From contig JAZUES010000239.1 of the NCBI GenBank assembly GCA_045640265.1, forward strand, positions 1 to 22,567: a DNA stretch of 22,567 bases, read 5' to 3'. Position numbers and translations under genes: made by a program. The notes beneath the pieces were generated by a model. The model was not told the origin of the DNA. It did no database searches and was given only the letters and a program-made list of their open reading frames with translations. Origin of the DNA: Solibacillus sp045640265. GTDB taxonomy: Bacteria; Bacillota; Bacilli; Bacillales_A; Planococcaceae. This document shows, one piece after another, positions 21,826 through 22,567 of the stretch (positions within the stretch are counted from its first letter, which is position 1; each line of letters starts with the position of its first letter).

Positions 21826-22567
21826 ATGCAACCGTTTAAAAAAATTCATGTGATTGTAATGGATTCTGTTGGAATTGGAGAAGCACCTGATGCAGCCAAA
21901 TTTGGTGATGAAGGTTCTCATACATTAGGTCATATTGCTGAAAAAATGAATGGCTTAACAATGCCAACTATGGAAGGCTTAGGCTTATCTAATATTCGTA
22001 AACTACAAGGAATCGAAGTAGCTGAACAACCGAAACCATTTTACGGTATGATGCAAGAAGCATCTGTAGGGAAAGATACAATGACAGGTCACTGGGAAAT
22101 TATGGGTTTGAACATTGATAAACCATTTAAAGTTTATCCAGAAGGCTTCCCACAAGAACTAATTTCTAAATTAGAAGAAGCAACGGGCCGTAAAGTATTA
22201 TGTAATTTACCATACAGTGGAACAGAAGTTATTGAGGATTACGGCAAAGAACATATGGAGACGGGTGCTATTATCGTTTATACTTCGGCAGATCCAGTGC
22301 TACAAATTGCTGCGCATGAAGAAGTTATTCCATTAGAAGAATTATATAAAATTTGTGAAATCGCTCGCGAATTAACATTAGACCCAGAATTTTTAGTTGG
22401 TCGTGTTATTGCACGCCCATTCGTTGGCGAACCAGGGAACTTTAAACGTACTTCAAATCGTCATGACTATGCATTAACTCCATTTGGCCGTACAACAATG
22501 GCTGAAATGAAAGATGCTGGTTTAGATGTCATTGCAATCGGAAAAATTTCAGACATCTTCAATGGTG
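21826..22567 (+). CDS. deoB: Phosphopentomutase DeoB, N-terminal part
   Basis: The first 247 codons are present; the gene runs off the right edge (full length in Bacillus about 394). It interconverts ribose 1-phosphate and ribose 5-phosphate in nucleoside salvage. Alkaline-phosphatase-superfamily features: metal ligand D13 in VMDSVGIGEAPDA, phosphorylated T85 in GKDTMTGHWE (the same number as in B. cereus DeoB), and the cap-domain segments NLPYSGTEVIE and YTSADPVLQIAAHEE. AAGGAG lies 8 bases before the ATG. It follows xerD after 93 bases, as in B. subtilis, where a purine nucleoside phosphorylase gene comes next. The frame is open throughout. Confidence 0.97.
   Translation, partial: MQPFKKIHVIVMDSVGIGEAPDAAKFGDEGSHTLGHIAEKMNGLTMPTMEGLGLSNIRKLQGIEVAEQPKPFYGMMQEASVGKDTMTGHWEIMGLNIDKPFKVYPEGFPQELISKLEEATGRKVLCNLPYSGTEVIEDYGKEHMETGAIIVYTSADPVLQIAAHEEVIPLEELYKICEIARELTLDPEFLVGRVIARPFVGEPGNFKRTSNRHDYALTPFGRTTMAEMKDAGLDVIAIGKISDIFNG

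Noticed and set aside
1..22567. CRISPR arrays, insertion sequences, prophage genes, tRNA or rRNA genes
   Set aside because: No spaced direct repeats, transposase motifs, phage genes or tRNA cloverleafs were seen; xerD is the chromosomal housekeeping type judged by its neighbours, not a mobile-element integrase.

Overview
The window reads as chromosome from a low-GC Gram-positive bacterium of the Bacillales, most likely the Planococcaceae (Lysinibacillus, Solibacillus, Rummeliibacillus and relatives). Grounds: AT-rich DNA, strong GGAGG-type ribosome binding sites, a complete Bacillus-type Lia cell-envelope stress locus, and the Bacillus yqk-fur-xerD-deoB neighbourhood (yqkD, yqkE, yqkF, nudF, fur, xerD, deoB, from memory of the B. 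subtilis map). Genus is inference; no rRNA or tRNA gene is present.

Layout. 1-760: the start of a leftward membrane-protein gene, two hairpins and an A-rich orphan gene without a good ATG. 900-3035: leftward yuaF-floT (NfeD-like protein and flotillin) behind a textbook SigW-type ECF promoter. 3084-5378: a divergent three-gene operon of an ECF sigma factor, a probable membrane anti-sigma factor and a small exported two-cysteine protein, behind a related promoter. 5382-8241: leftward YunD-like metallophosphatase, then rightward IsdG/HmoA-type heme monooxygenase and a TPR protein. 8263-11800: leftward liaI-liaH-liaF-liaS-liaR with a candidate LiaR site. 11894-12912: yneF and luxS, each with a terminator. 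12920-16910: YqkD-like hydrolase (left), thiolase and yqkE (right), then an aldo/keto reductase and a VanZ-like protein (left). 16958-18760: nudF, a membrane protein where Bacillus has spoIIM, and fur. 18815-20697: leftward merR-CNNM/CorC (MpfA-like) operon. 20790-22567: xerD and the first 247 codons of deoB.

How the parts work together: much of the left half is envelope-stress biology. The SigW-type floT/NfeD membrane-domain operon, an ECF sigma/anti-sigma pair and the LiaIH-FSR system all respond, in relatives, to cell-wall or membrane damage. The right half is mainly housekeeping: nucleotide clean-up, iron regulation, chromosome dimer resolution and nucleoside catabolism.

Most surprising: the xerD frame is intact but its catalytic tyrosine codon reads CAT (His). 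Next to it, the MerR gene has no legal start codon in frame, and the CNNM gene has its Shine-Dalgarno separated from its only possible start by a perfect 8-bp hairpin. These are either real lesions or unusual signals, or base-level errors in the assembly; reads over 20190-21680 would decide.
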